Source: Holophagae bacterium
Lineage (GTDB): Bacteria; Acidobacteriota; Holophagae; Acanthopleuribacterales; Acanthopleuribacteraceae
Direction of reading: 5' to 3'
NCBI GenBank assembly: GCA_029263455.1
Contig: JAJCXM010000003.1
Coordinates: 62,001 to 126,000 of the forward strand
DNA length: 64,000 nucleotides
A program made the position numbers and the translations under genes. Shown piece after piece: positions 26,678-34,993 of the stretch (its first letter is position 1; every line of letters begins with the position of its first letter). Under the pieces are notes generated by a model. It was not told the origin of the DNA and did not search any database. It saw only the letters and a program-made list of their open reading frames with translations.

Positions 26678-27439
26678 TCAATTTCGGAGCCGGTAACCGG
26701 TCTTAAAGATCCAGGCGGTCAAAGCAAAACCAGCCACCAGGAAGAACAAAACCATGCCGATGCTGACACTGAGTCGCACATCTGATTGCTCAAAAAAGCT
26801 CCACCGGAAGCCACTGATCAGATAAACAACCGGGTTGGCAAGTGAGATTTTCTGCCAAATGGGCGGCAGCATGTTGATCGAGTAGAAGCTTCCACCCAAG
26901 AAAGCCAACGGTGTAATCACCAATAACGGGATGAGCTGTAGCTTTTCGAAGCCATCGGCCCAGATCCCAATAATAAAACCCAACAAACTAAAGGTCACAG
27001 ATGTAAGAACGAGAAAGGTAATCATCCACACAGGATGCCTAATCTCCAACGGCACAAAAAAGCTGGCCGTCGCCAAGATGATCAAGCCGATAATAATGGA
27101 CTTGCTAGCGGCAGCCCCAACATAGCCCATCACGATTTCAATGAACGACATCGGCGCGGACAGTACCTCGTAAATGGTTCCGGCGAAGCGAGGGAAGTAG
27201 ATGCCAAACGAGGCATTAGAGACAGATTGAGCAAGCACGGTGAGCATGATCAGGCCAGGAACGATGAAGGCACCATAGTTAATGCCGTCAATATCACTGA
27301 TGCGGGAGCCTATGGCAGAGCCGAAGACCACAAAATAGAGGACGGTAGACAGCACCGGTGAAGCGATGCTCTGCCCTAGGGTTCGATAAGTCCTTGCCAT
27401 CTCAAATTTGTAGATAGCGGCAACGGCGTAAAAATTCAT
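26678..27439 (-). CDS. ABC-2 type transporter permease
   Basis: A 253-residue permease of six helices of the ABC2/DrrB-NodJ type, starting at the ATG at 27439 that overlaps the ATPase stop (ATGA). It includes the family segment [37 protein letters not shown] near the C-terminus. The frame extends 90 nt further upstream within the ATPase gene, but the coupled ATG is preferred. With the adjacent ATPase it forms an exporter for drugs, polysaccharide or lipid; the substrate cannot be told. Confidence 0.92.
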   Translation of the reverse strand: MNFYAVAAIYKFEMARTYRTLGQSIASPVLSTVLYFVVFGSAIGSRISDIDGINYGAFIVPGLIMLTVLAQSVSNASFGIYFPRFAGTIYEVLSAPMSFIEIVMGYVGAAASKSIIIGLIILATASFFVPLEIRHPVWMITFLVLTSVTFSLLGFIIGIWADGFEKLQLIPLLVITPLAFLGGSFYSINMLPPIWQKISLANPVVYLISGFRWSFFEQSDVRLSVSIGMVLFFLVAGFALTAWIFKTGYRLRN

Positions 27440-28374
27440 TTTTTGTTCACCAAACTCACAAAGATCTCTTCCAATGACGTTTGCCGTGTACTGAGGTCGC
27501 GATAGCGAATGTGCAGGCGATTCAGACAATCTAGGACATCGGCCACGCCGTTGTTTTCTTTGAGCGTGTCGTAGGTGTAGATGAGCTGTAAACCGTCCGC
27601 CGCAGAATGAACCTTCATGGCTGTTAATTCTTCATGCTCGTCCGTCAAAGGCTGATGTAAATCGAACACAAGTTCTTTTTTTCCAAGCTTCTTCATCAAC
27701 GTCTTCTTATCTTCCACCAGCATCAGTTCGCCCTTATTAATGACGCCGACTCGATCCGCCATTTCCTCGGCTTCCTCGATGTAATGAGTGGTGAGAATAA
27801 TGGTCACACCCATCGATCGAAGCTCGTGGACTTGGTCCCACATCGACTTGCGTAGCTCCACATCAACACCGGCCGTTGGCTCGTCTAGGAATAAAATCTG
27901 AGGCTCATGTGACAGAGCTTTGGCAATCATTACCCGACGTTTCATGCCCCCTGAAAGCATACGGATCTGCTGGTCTTTTTTATCCCAAAGGGACAAGCGT
28001 TTAAGTGTCGTTTCGATGAATCCAGCGTTGGCAGGTTTCCCAAAAAGGCCGCGACTGAAGCTGACGGTATTCCACACAGTTTCAAACGCATCGGTCGTCA
28101 ATTCTTGCGGCACAAGTCCGATACATGAGCGAGCTTTTCGATACTGAGTGGTTATGTTGTTTCCGTAGACTTCAATATCACCGGCAGTGACATTGACAAT
28201 GCCACAGACCGCGTTAATGAGGGTCGTTTTACCCGCACCATTTGGCCCCAACAAGGCGAAGATCTCTCCTGAACGAATGTCCAAATGGGTAGGATGCAAG
28301 GCCCTAAACCCGTCGGGATAAACCTTCTCCAATCCCTTAATCGAAATGGCTGTTTTTGTTTCCGTATTTACCAA
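27436..28374 (-). CDS. ABC transporter ATP-binding protein (DrrA/NatA-like)
   Basis: A 312-residue ATPase: Walker [15 protein letters not shown]-loop [10 protein letters not shown], signature [15 protein letters not shown], Walker [13 protein letters not shown] and H-loop [16 protein letters not shown], in the order of DrrA/NatA-type exporters. The C-terminal domain (from about 225) ends [12 protein letters not shown], as in this family. Start TTG at 28374 with AGGATG upstream. It is the first gene of a two-gene operon with the permease. Confidence 0.93.
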   Translation of the reverse strand: MVNTETKTAISIKGLEKVYPDGFRALHPTHLDIRSGEIFALLGPNGAGKTTLINAVCGIVNVTAGDIEVYGNNITTQYRKARSCIGLVPQELTTDAFETVWNTVSFSRGLFGKPANAGFIETTLKRLSLWDKKDQQIRMLSGGMKRRVMIAKALSHEPQILFLDEPTAGVDVELRKSMWDQVHELRSMGVTIILTTHYIEEAEEMADRVGVINKGELMLVEDKKTLMKKLGKKELVFDLHQPLTDEHEELTAMKVHSAADGLQLIYTYDTLKENNGVADVLDCLNRLHIRYRDLSTRQTSLEEIFVSLVNKK

Positions 28375-28465
28375 CTAAAACACATCCTGTCTAAAAAAGT
28401 ACTCGCGCATCTTAACCCATACGCAGGAACGTGCGAAATATTGGCCCAAAATCGCCAAATCTTTA

Positions 28466-28603
28466 TCAAGTCATTGAGTCTATGAATATGTCGACATAGA
28501 ACTTTCCTTGTTCAGCGATGGGTGTAATACACTCGGGGACATCATAAGCTGCCCTATTGGCTACTCGGCTGGCCGCGTAAGACATCATATCTTGCACCAT
28601 CAT
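28466..28603 (-). CDS. Possible small ORF or gene remnant
   Basis: A 45-residue minus-strand frame beginning MMVQDMMSYAASRVANRAAY and ending GKFYVDIFIDSMT, below the length of most predicted genes. Composition is protein-like, and the frame stays open for nine further codons upstream (GSPKDFLRS) before a stop. This could be the C-terminal fragment of a decayed gene or a small cassette gene. No ribosome site is obvious and I recognise no family. Confidence 0.25.
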   Translation of the reverse strand: MMVQDMMSYAASRVANRAAYDVPECITPIAEQGKFYVDIFIDSMT

Positions 28604-28669
28604 TGATCGCAGAAAGTCCTTAGGCGATCCTTAATCCAACTAAGCTGGCCAGTTATTTTCTAGGCAAAA

Positions 28670-28797
28670 TGACCGGCACATAATACGTTGATGAAGCTTG
28701 ACCGTGCGCGTCCTGCGCGTTAAATTGATATCCATTCAGTTCACCGAATTGAAGAGACATAATGATCAAAGTATCAAGTCAATTCAACCCAATAATA
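28670..28797 (+). repeat. Diverged direct repeat, copy A
   Basis: About 128 bp that aligns by eye with 30338-30468. The best-conserved core (28695-28740) includes AGCTTGACC, a GCGC-rich hairpin, GCGTTAA and CCATTCAG; a second conserved block is TCAATTCAAC. The two copies bracket the 4-TM and VOC genes. Confidence 0.6.
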
Positions 28798-28827
28798 GGT
28801 AGTAGGCGGCAAGGGCAGGTCTTGGGG

Positions 28828-29226
28828 ATGATCCAAAACAAGGCGAAGAGCAACCTGCTCTGGATCGACAGCCTCGGTGGACTCACAGTAGGCATTGCTA
28901 TGCTGCTCCTCCTAGGGTGGTTGACTCCCTTGTATAAGCTACCTCGAGGCCTAATTCTCCTCATCGGCGCCATGAATGTACTGTACGGCCTGTACTCGCT
29001 GTCGTTAGCGGTACGAGGCAGGCGTCCCAAGGCTTTCATTCTGCTGCTAATCGCAGCGAACGCCGTCTGGGCACTTGCTTGCGTGCGTTGGGCCGCGATC
29101 TACGTTCGGGAGGCCAGCATCCTGGGCTTTGCACATCTATCCGTCGAGGCACTGTTTGTAGGTGGCCTCGCGGTTCTAGAGTGGAAGTGGCGAGAGCAGC
29201 TACTCCAGTCGCCAATCAGAGTTTAA
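28828..29226 (+). CDS. Small four-helix membrane protein
   Basis: A 132-residue protein with about four membrane helices. Characteristic text is SNLLWIDSLGGLTVGIAMLL, RGLILLIGAMNVLYGLYSLSLAVRGRRP and LIAANAVWALACV. I recognise it as a type of conserved small membrane protein of unknown function but cannot name the family. The frame opens 66 nt earlier at 28762, but those codons lie in the repeat shared with 30338-30468, where the same sequence is noncoding, so I start at 28828. The gene is somewhat GC-richer than its neighbours and is followed by an attC-like palindrome, suggesting acquisition. Confidence 0.65.
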   Translation: MIQNKAKSNLLWIDSLGGLTVGIAMLLLLGWLTPLYKLPRGLILLIGAMNVLYGLYSLSLAVRGRRPKAFILLLIAANAVWALACVRWAAIYVREASILGFAHLSVEALFVGGLAVLEWKWREQLLQSPIRV

Positions 29227-29362
29227 AAAGAAACATGTTCGACGCGCTCTCCACCACGGCCATCGAATCGCTGTCCCAGGTGTCGAATGATCTCGCTTCC
29301 ACAGTAGAAACTAGAAAGCGAGCCGGGAACATCGTAATGATGGGTTTGCCACCAAACAAATC

Positions 29363-29412
29363 ATTTCAACGGACGCGACCGCCCACTTCGCGGGCGCGCG
29401 GTCCGTTGAAAT
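29363..29412 (+). repeat. attC-like long palindrome
   Basis: ATTTCAACGGAC (29363-29374) is the exact reverse complement of GTCCGTTGAAAT (29401-29412). The 26-nt centre is GC-rich and itself partly self-complementary. The flanks AACAAATC before it and CCAACCGTTA after it resemble degenerate integron attC boxes. A canonical GTTRRRY core is not present, so the assignment is tentative. It lies between the 4-TM and VOC genes, where a cassette junction would be expected. Confidence 0.5.
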
Positions 29413-29490
29413 CCAACCGTTATCAAGCTGAGTTGTGGTTGTTTTTGCGGCCCCAATTCGCTTCTTACGCTCTCTATAGATAAGGTGCTC

Positions 29491-30240
29491 ATGCGAAATA
29501 CATTCTTCTACGGCGTCGGCGGAGTTCTTAGCGCAGATATTGCGGTGCCAGAACATGACCGTGAACTCGCTTTCTACTCAAAGATTCTAACGACCGGGCC
29601 AGCGCCGCTGTGGCGTGACGATTTGACTAACAACCAAGGTACGCCGATCATCGGCTTAGGGGCACGTAAACCAGAGTACGAAGCCCTCCCTCTTCAATGG
29701 ATGCCGCATTTCCAGGTTTCCGATGTCGCCGCGAGCGCCGCGCGTTCCGTCGAACTCGGAGGCCAGGAGCTGATGCACGGCAAAGACGAAGACGGTCAAA
29801 GTCAATGGGCAGTTCTGGTTGATCCCGCTGGTGCTGCATTCGGCTTAATCCCTGTCGTTGTCGATGAATCGAACGCTGCAAGTCATCTCGATAGAATTGG
29901 TTGCATCTCTTGGCTCTCGCTGGTGGTCTCGGACGTTTCGTCGATGTGCGCATTCTACGAGCAAGTTGTCGGATGGTCTGCGGCCTCTACCGCCATCGAA
30001 GGTAGACGCGAAATGCGCCGACCGGATGGTGTCGCCGCGGCGGAAATTTGCGCTATGAATGACGACAATGAGGGAATCCCCACCGTCTGGTTACTTTGTC
30101 TACTCGTCGACGACTTGGCTCAGAGTCTAAAACAAGTTCGCGAGGGCGGCGGTGCAATTGTTGGTGAGATAAAAGGGGCCGAATGCACTGTCATTCGAGA
30201 CCCGGTCGGCGTCACCCTAGCGCTACAGGCCAGCAAGTAA
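29491..30240 (+). CDS. Double VOC (glyoxalase-like) domain protein
   Basis: A 249-residue protein made of two vicinal-oxygen-chelate halves. The first (residues of about 8-120) has SADIAVPEHDRELAFYSKIL and HFQVSDVAASAARSVELGG, the second (about 130-249) has WLSLVVSDVSSMCAFYEQVV and VDDLAQSLKQVREGGG. Such tandem VOC proteins include hydroxylases, dioxygenases and antibiotic-binding proteins; no specific substrate can be assigned. ATG at 29491 with AAGG 5 nt upstream; a GTG two codons earlier is possible. The gene sits inside the repeat-bounded segment. Confidence 0.8.
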   Translation: MRNTFFYGVGGVLSADIAVPEHDRELAFYSKILTTGPAPLWRDDLTNNQGTPIIGLGARKPEYEALPLQWMPHFQVSDVAASAARSVELGGQELMHGKDEDGQSQWAVLVDPAGAAFGLIPVVVDESNAASHLDRIGCISWLSLVVSDVSSMCAFYEQVVGWSAASTAIEGRREMRRPDGVAAAEICAMNDDNEGIPTVWLLCLLVDDLAQSLKQVREGGGAIVGEIKGAECTVIRDPVGVTLALQASK

Positions 30241-30337
30241 CGCCAACGGCATGGTCCCTCCAATTTGGCTTATGGTCGATGTTTTTCCTGAAGTATCGCC
30301 ATAAGATACTCGCTCGTTATGGATGGAAGGATCGCCC

Positions 30338-30468
30338 TGACCGAAACCATCATGCGTTAGCGCAGCTTGACCAGGCGCGCCCCCCGCGTTAATGTTGTTA
30401 CCCATTCAGGCCACCATGACAAAGCAACGTAAATGTCATGATTCCAATCAATTCAACTCAACAGTCAG
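30338..30468 (+). repeat. Diverged direct repeat, copy B
   Basis: About 131 bp matching copy A at 28670-28797, with conserved AGCTTGACC, GCGTTAA, CCATTCAG and TCAATTCAAC blocks. Here it lies in a 294-bp noncoding gap between the VOC and DUF2200 genes. Confidence 0.6.
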
Positions 30469-30534
30469 TGGTTTTTCGGCTGCCGTTGAAGCGATCGTCA
30501 ACTTTGTAAAAATCCATATGAATAAGGATTTGCC

Positions 30535-30906
30535 ATGAAAAAGCCACCTCCCGGCACAGCCGAACGTATTGCAAAGATGACCTTGGCGTCCATCTACCCT
30601 CTCTACGTTGCAAAAGTTGAAAAGAAAGGTAGAACCAAAAAGGAGCTGAACGAAGTCATCCAGTGGCTTACGGGCTACGATGAAAAAAAGTTAGAATCCT
30701 TGATCGACGAGAAAGCGACCTTTGAGAGCTTTTTCAAGCAATGCAAGCTAAATCCGAATGCGCACCTCATTAAGGGCGTCATCTGTGGCTACAGAGTCGA
30801 AGATTTGGAAGATCCATTGATCAAAAAGACTCGCTATCTAGACAAGCTGGTTGACGAGTTGGCCAAGGGAAGGAAGATGGAAAAAATACTGCGTGTCGGA
30901 GAATAA
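30535..30906 (+). CDS. DUF2200 family protein
   Basis: A 123-residue cytoplasmic protein that matches DUF2200 closely: [54 protein letters not shown] and the C-terminal [25 protein letters not shown] precedes the ATG. Function of the family is unknown; it is often found on accessory or cassette DNA. It follows repeat copy B, so it may be another cassette in the same accessory stretch. Confidence 0.85.
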   Translation: MKKPPPGTAERIAKMTLASIYPLYVAKVEKKGRTKKELNEVIQWLTGYDEKKLESLIDEKATFESFFKQCKLNPNAHLIKGVICGYRVEDLEDPLIKKTRYLDKLVDELAKGRKMEKILRVGE

Positions 30907-31013
30907 CTTGATATTCGTAGCATAAACCGACTAACACAGCGATCAAATTTATGGAGACATGACGTCGTAAAGTGGGGATCCGAATTCACCCCAAGCCCAA
31001 GCAGCTCTTATGC

Positions 31014-31694
31014 TCAAAAGAGACGCGCTTGCCTTTCAATTGGTGCGATGCATTCCGGCCGATCGTATCCCGCTTTATTGACGTCTTTACTGACGGGATA
31101 ACACATCATCTCGTCCGCCGAACGCGGCACCATGATGGACTGTAATTCTCGAGCCGGTGTGTCGACGTTAAACCAGTGGTTCCATTGACTGGGAGGTAAG
31201 ATGACAGGCATGCGATCGTGATATTGGCTTAAGAGTTCATTGGCTTGTGTGGTGATGATTGTGCAGGATTCAACGACCTTATCGGGACCTTGCCAACGCT
31301 CCCACAACCCCGCCATGGCGAATGGGCTGAAGTCGTCCATACGGAACAGATAAGGTTGCTTCTGTTTGCCGTCCGTCACCCATTCGTAGAATCCATTGGC
31401 AGCAATGAGACAACGTCTTCTCTTGTAGGCATCTCGGAAAGCCGGTTTCTCGGACAGAGTCTCACATCGTGCATTAATCATCTTACTGCCGATTTGTAGA
31501 TCTTTTGCCCAAGAAGGAACCAAACCCCAGCGTAAATTGACCGGCTCTCTGCCCTCACCCTTCGCGGCTCGAATGGCGAGCACATCCTGTGTCGGCGCGA
31601 TGTTAAAACGAGGTGCGCTCTTAGCTATTTGAGCGACGCCAAAATAATTGGCCAGGACATCTGCAGGTGACACCACCGTAAATCTTCCACACAT
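31014..31694 (-). CDS. yedK: SOS response-associated peptidase (SRAP/HMCES-like)
   Basis: A 226-residue SRAP protein beginning MCGRF, so Cys2 becomes the N-terminal nucleophile that crosslinks to abasic sites in single-stranded DNA. Other family motifs are RFNIAPTQDVLAIR, NARCETLSEKPAFRDAYKRRRC and SQYHDRMPVIL, which holds the active-site His. It protects abasic DNA. The ATG is only 2 nt after the stop of the giant permease gene, so it is the last gene of the 31-39 kb run, though its function appears unrelated to biosynthesis. Confidence 0.94.
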   Translation of the reverse strand: MCGRFTVVSPADVLANYFGVAQIAKSAPRFNIAPTQDVLAIRAAKGEGREPVNLRWGLVPSWAKDLQIGSKMINARCETLSEKPAFRDAYKRRRCLIAANGFYEWVTDGKQKQPYLFRMDDFSPFAMAGLWERWQGPDKVVESCTIITTQANELLSQYHDRMPVILPPSQWNHWFNVDTPARELQSIMVPRSADEMMCYPVSKDVNKAGYDRPECIAPIERQARLF

Positions 31695-31696
31695 GA

Positions 31697-34600
31697 CTAT
31701 TGCCCACGTAAGGCAGTAAGGATAGGCGCTTTCAGCGCGGAACGGATGGCTAAACGACCACTAAAAAGTCCAATTACTAAAACGCCTAAACACATCCAGG
31801 CGATCGAGGTTAGATTACTAGTTCCCCTTTCTAGCTGAGCGGCGACGGTGCCTACAGCAGCGGCCAAGAGTCCTACCAGAATACCAACCGTTACCACCAA
31901 CGTATGTTCCCATCTCAGCACGTTGGCAATCTGTTTGTGATTAAAACCAACTGCTTGCATCATCGCCAACTCGGAGCGGCGGTCATTGACATTGCGGAAC
32001 ATCATGACTGCCAAGCCTATGGAGCCCAATAACAATCCCAACCCACCCAGAGATTGGAAAACCGACATGTAGGTATTCTCGACTTCGTGATAGGCAGCCA
32101 AACGCTGACTCGTCAGTTGCGCGTCAAAACCGATATCCACAAGTCCTCGCTCAAGGACTTCAACCAGTTGCTTGCTGCGCTCCACGTCCGTATCAAATAA
32201 GAACATTCTTTGGCTGGAGTCATGAGGATAGTGTTTTTGCAGCATAGCTGCGGAAACCACGACTTCACTTTGTAACAGACTATGTTGAAGTAGACCCACA
32301 AAACGCAGCCTTAGTTCTTCGCCGTTTTCGGCCTCAATCGTTATGTCCTTGCCAAGTCCAGAATGCAGAATCCACATCACCGTATTGGCATCGCCAATGA
32401 CGGGTATCGCGCCATCTGCAAAGACATGGTCGACAGCAGTCCACGGATCCTCGAGATCAGGAAACATATGCGACGAGAAGTGGAATCGTCCCTTAAGTGA
32501 CGAGCCGTTCACGGGCGCGATAAGCGTAGGAGCTGCTGGCTGATACAAGTTGAGACAGCTTGCGTCCTCGCCGTCAACGACACGAAAACCGGCAATCGAC
32601 ATATCGTCCATGAAGTTGGAATCGGCCGTGTTCATGCCAAGATCCAATCTTTGAGTCGCGTCCTGTAAGTCGCCAATCACTGCCAAACTGGACGTCGCCA
32701 CCACCGAAAAGCCACCTACGCCAGAATCCTTGCCAACATGGCTTGTATCATTCGATTTCTTGTTTGCACCCACTGCTGCCAAGATAAACACAGCCGTGCC
32801 CACCAAACACGCAGCGGTCAGATTACGACCTGGCTGCCGCGCACAGCTTCGACTGGCCATGCCCAATGTTGTTTGCAGCGGCTTAACGTGACTCCATGCC
32901 AGCGTCCTTAGCCATGCAGCAAAAACAAATAGTCCGGTTACTAACATCAACCCACCGGCCGGGAAAAACAATGCCGGCTGGGCCCCTTCCTGCGCTAAGC
33001 CGTTGATGACGACGTAGCCCAAACTCAAGGCGCTAATTGCAGCTATCACCCACAGCCAGCGCGCAGATTTTTTGACCTGCTTTTCGCCAGCAGCAAGAAG
33101 TTGGCTAGGTGCGCCTGCCAATATCCTCCTCAGGCTGAAAAAGATAGTAATCAGCGTGACAACAAACGTAATCACAGCTCCTGTAACCATACTTTCAGTA
33201 GACGCGGAGGCTTGCAGAAAACCCATATCAAAATCAACAAACCACCATGACTTGATGGCGCCGATGACCGCTTTGACATAAACCAGCGCAAGCACACTCC
33301 CAAAAAGAACGCCGATCACGGCGACAGGTCCCGTTTCTGCCAAATAACGAGCCGTCAATTGTCTGCGAGTGTAGCCAACCGCGTGCAGGACGCCCATTTC
33401 TCTGGCTCTGGACTCAAGACCCAAGCGAAAGAACATAGCGGTTAACATCAAAGCCGAAATGACGATGAAGATGCTGAACGCCAAGAATAACTGTCCAAAA
33501 TCGGTATTCCCGCTGGCTGCCTTTTCGGCCATCTCATGTAAATCCGATAACTCAAAGCCTAAAGCGGCCGCTTGCAGTCCCTTGTTCGACGTTCTGATTT
33601 CTTCGGCTAATTGTGTTGGCTGATCCGTTTGAATACGAACTGACGATAAGCTGCCAAAACGACTTGCCCACAGATCCACACCACGTTGAAAACCAATGAA
33701 CGCCTTAGGTGCAGGGCCATACTTATCCCAATAATCTTCGTCGTCGCCAGTAACCAAATCTAGCTGCATAGGAAACGGCGCGTCCCAGGAACGCATATCA
33801 CTGGCATCGTTCATTCCGGGCACATTTGGCGAAAGCGAGTTATCAATGGCCAAGCCTTCCATGGCCAGAATAGCTTTCACTCTAAAAGACTGCTTCTCTA
33901 CTCTAAAATTTGGGTCGTCGGGCGAGAAGAAACTCATTTCGATTTCGGAACCAACTTCAACTTTCAATTGTTCTGCGAGCCATCGATTGACCAGCAAATC
34001 GTCGTTTTGCCATTCGGTCGGAATCGCGCCTGCTGTGACTTCAAAATTGAGACGTTCGTCGAATGATTGCAACGCCGCAACCGATGAATAAGCCACTGAC
34101 TCATCGCCAGCACTTAGGTCGTTGGCCAGATAAGTCAGCACACGACTGTGAGGCTGATCCCGACACACTTCATCAACCCAGTCGCCTAATTCGTCCGGAA
34201 TCACAAATGCTTCATGCTCTACGCGAACGAAACCCTCGTCCGCCGTGACCTGAATGCCGACATCGCCAGGAACGAAAACCTGATCCAATTTTGCCTGCCA
34301 CTGATTCTTGTCTGCAGAGCCTAAAACGAGCAAACCATTAATTTTGCCTTCTGCTTCGAGTACGCGCTGTAATCCTGGCAACGAAAAATAGGCCAGCAGA
34401 CCGCCACCCGACGGATTTTGCGGATGGAACCCACCTAAATTGCTGTCATCGGCGATGGATACTACTTTGGCCCGCCAAGACGTCAATCGTTTATCAAGAT
34501 CGCGATCGCCAAACAAAAATTCTTGAGCGATTTCGCTGACCTTCGATGCTGAAAAGACGAGTTCATCATTCACTTCAGTTTGCAACTCATTGGCTAGGGC

Positions 34601-34993
34601 GGTGTTGAGCACAACAGGTAAAATGAAGCCCTCGTCTTTACTCAAGTCCTGATCTAGCTGGGCAAACACGCCCTGCTCAAGTGCCATCAATCGCACAGAT
34701 CCCGACCGCGTGCTCTTGTTAGGAAACGACACAGAACCTGTAACTTGAATCATGGCTCTGGCTTGATCGTCGTCAGTTACCAGACGCGTGGACAGGTCTT
34801 CTGCAAAAAACCGCGAACGCAGCATGCTGAGTGATACGGGACCCATGCGATCAAGGGAACGTCTACGTAAACTTTCGCGCATCGAGTCGCCTACCAGCAG
34901 CGCGCCGCTCAGGACTGCCGTCGTTAGGCATGTTGCTACGCACACGGCCAAATGGGCGCGCCAAAAAAAGACAAAACTCTTCATAGCATTCAT
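31697..34993 (-). CDS. Giant FtsX/MacB-type ABC permease
   Basis: A 1,098-residue permease with two FtsX-type modules. An N-terminal helix (VCVATCLTTAVLSGALLVGDSM) is followed by a large extracytoplasmic region (about 60-520). The first helix set has GVLHAVGYTRRQLTARYLAE, a second helix plus periplasmic domain follows, and the C-terminal set has MMQAVGFNHKQIANVLRWE. The coupling-helix motif (GVLHAVGYTR/MMQAVGFNHK) is the FtsX hallmark. ATG at 34993 overlaps the upstream ligase stop (ATGA). No LolD/MacB-type ATPase adjoins it, so its ATPase must be elsewhere. Inference: lipoprotein- or product-export/extraction permease. Confidence 0.88.
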   Translation of the reverse strand: MNAMKSFVFFWRAHLAVCVATCLTTAVLSGALLVGDSMRESLRRRSLDRMGPVSLSMLRSRFFAEDLSTRLVTDDDQARAMIQVTGSVSFPNKSTRSGSVRLMALEQGVFAQLDQDLSKDEGFILPVVLNTALANELQTEVNDELVFSASKVSEIAQEFLFGDRDLDKRLTSWRAKVVSIADDSNLGGFHPQNPSGGGLLAYFSLPGLQRVLEAEGKINGLLVLGSADKNQWQAKLDQVFVPGDVGIQVTADEGFVRVEHEAFVIPDELGDWVDEVCRDQPHSRVLTYLANDLSAGDESVAYSSVAALQSFDERLNFEVTAGAIPTEWQNDDLLVNRWLAEQLKVEVGSEIEMSFFSPDDPNFRVEKQSFRVKAILAMEGLAIDNSLSPNVPGMNDASDMRSWDAPFPMQLDLVTGDDEDYWDKYGPAPKAFIGFQRGVDLWASRFGSLSSVRIQTDQPTQLAEEIRTSNKGLQAAALGFELSDLHEMAEKAASGNTDFGQLFLAFSIFIVISALMLTAMFFRLGLESRAREMGVLHAVGYTRRQLTARYLAETGPVAVIGVLFGSVLALVYVKAVIGAIKSWWFVDFDMGFLQASASTESMVTGAVITFVVTLITIFFSLRRILAGAPSQLLAAGEKQVKKSARWLWVIAAISALSLGYVVINGLAQEGAQPALFFPAGGLMLVTGLFVFAAWLRTLAWSHVKPLQTTLGMASRSCARQPGRNLTAACLVGTAVFILAAVGANKKSNDTSHVGKDSGVGGFSVVATSSLAVIGDLQDATQRLDLGMNTADSNFMDDMSIAGFRVVDGEDASCLNLYQPAAPTLIAPVNGSSLKGRFHFSSHMFPDLEDPWTAVDHVFADGAIPVIGDANTVMWILHSGLGKDITIEAENGEELRLRFVGLLQHSLLQSEVVVSAAMLQKHYPHDSSQRMFLFDTDVERSKQLVEVLERGLVDIGFDAQLTSQRLAAYHEVENTYMSVFQSLGGLGLLLGSIGLAVMMFRNVNDRRSELAMMQAVGFNHKQIANVLRWEHTLVVTVGILVGLLAAAVGTVAAQLERGTSNLTSIAWMCLGVLVIGLFSGRLAIRSALKAPILTALRGQ

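Noticed and set aside
28762-28827. 22-codon N-terminal extension of the 4-TM protein
   Set aside because: These codons coincide with repeat copy A, whose homologous copy B is noncoding.
28375-30534. Complete integron
   Set aside because: The palindrome is attC-like but lacks a canonical core, and no integrase gene is in the window, so only cassette-like sites are claimed.
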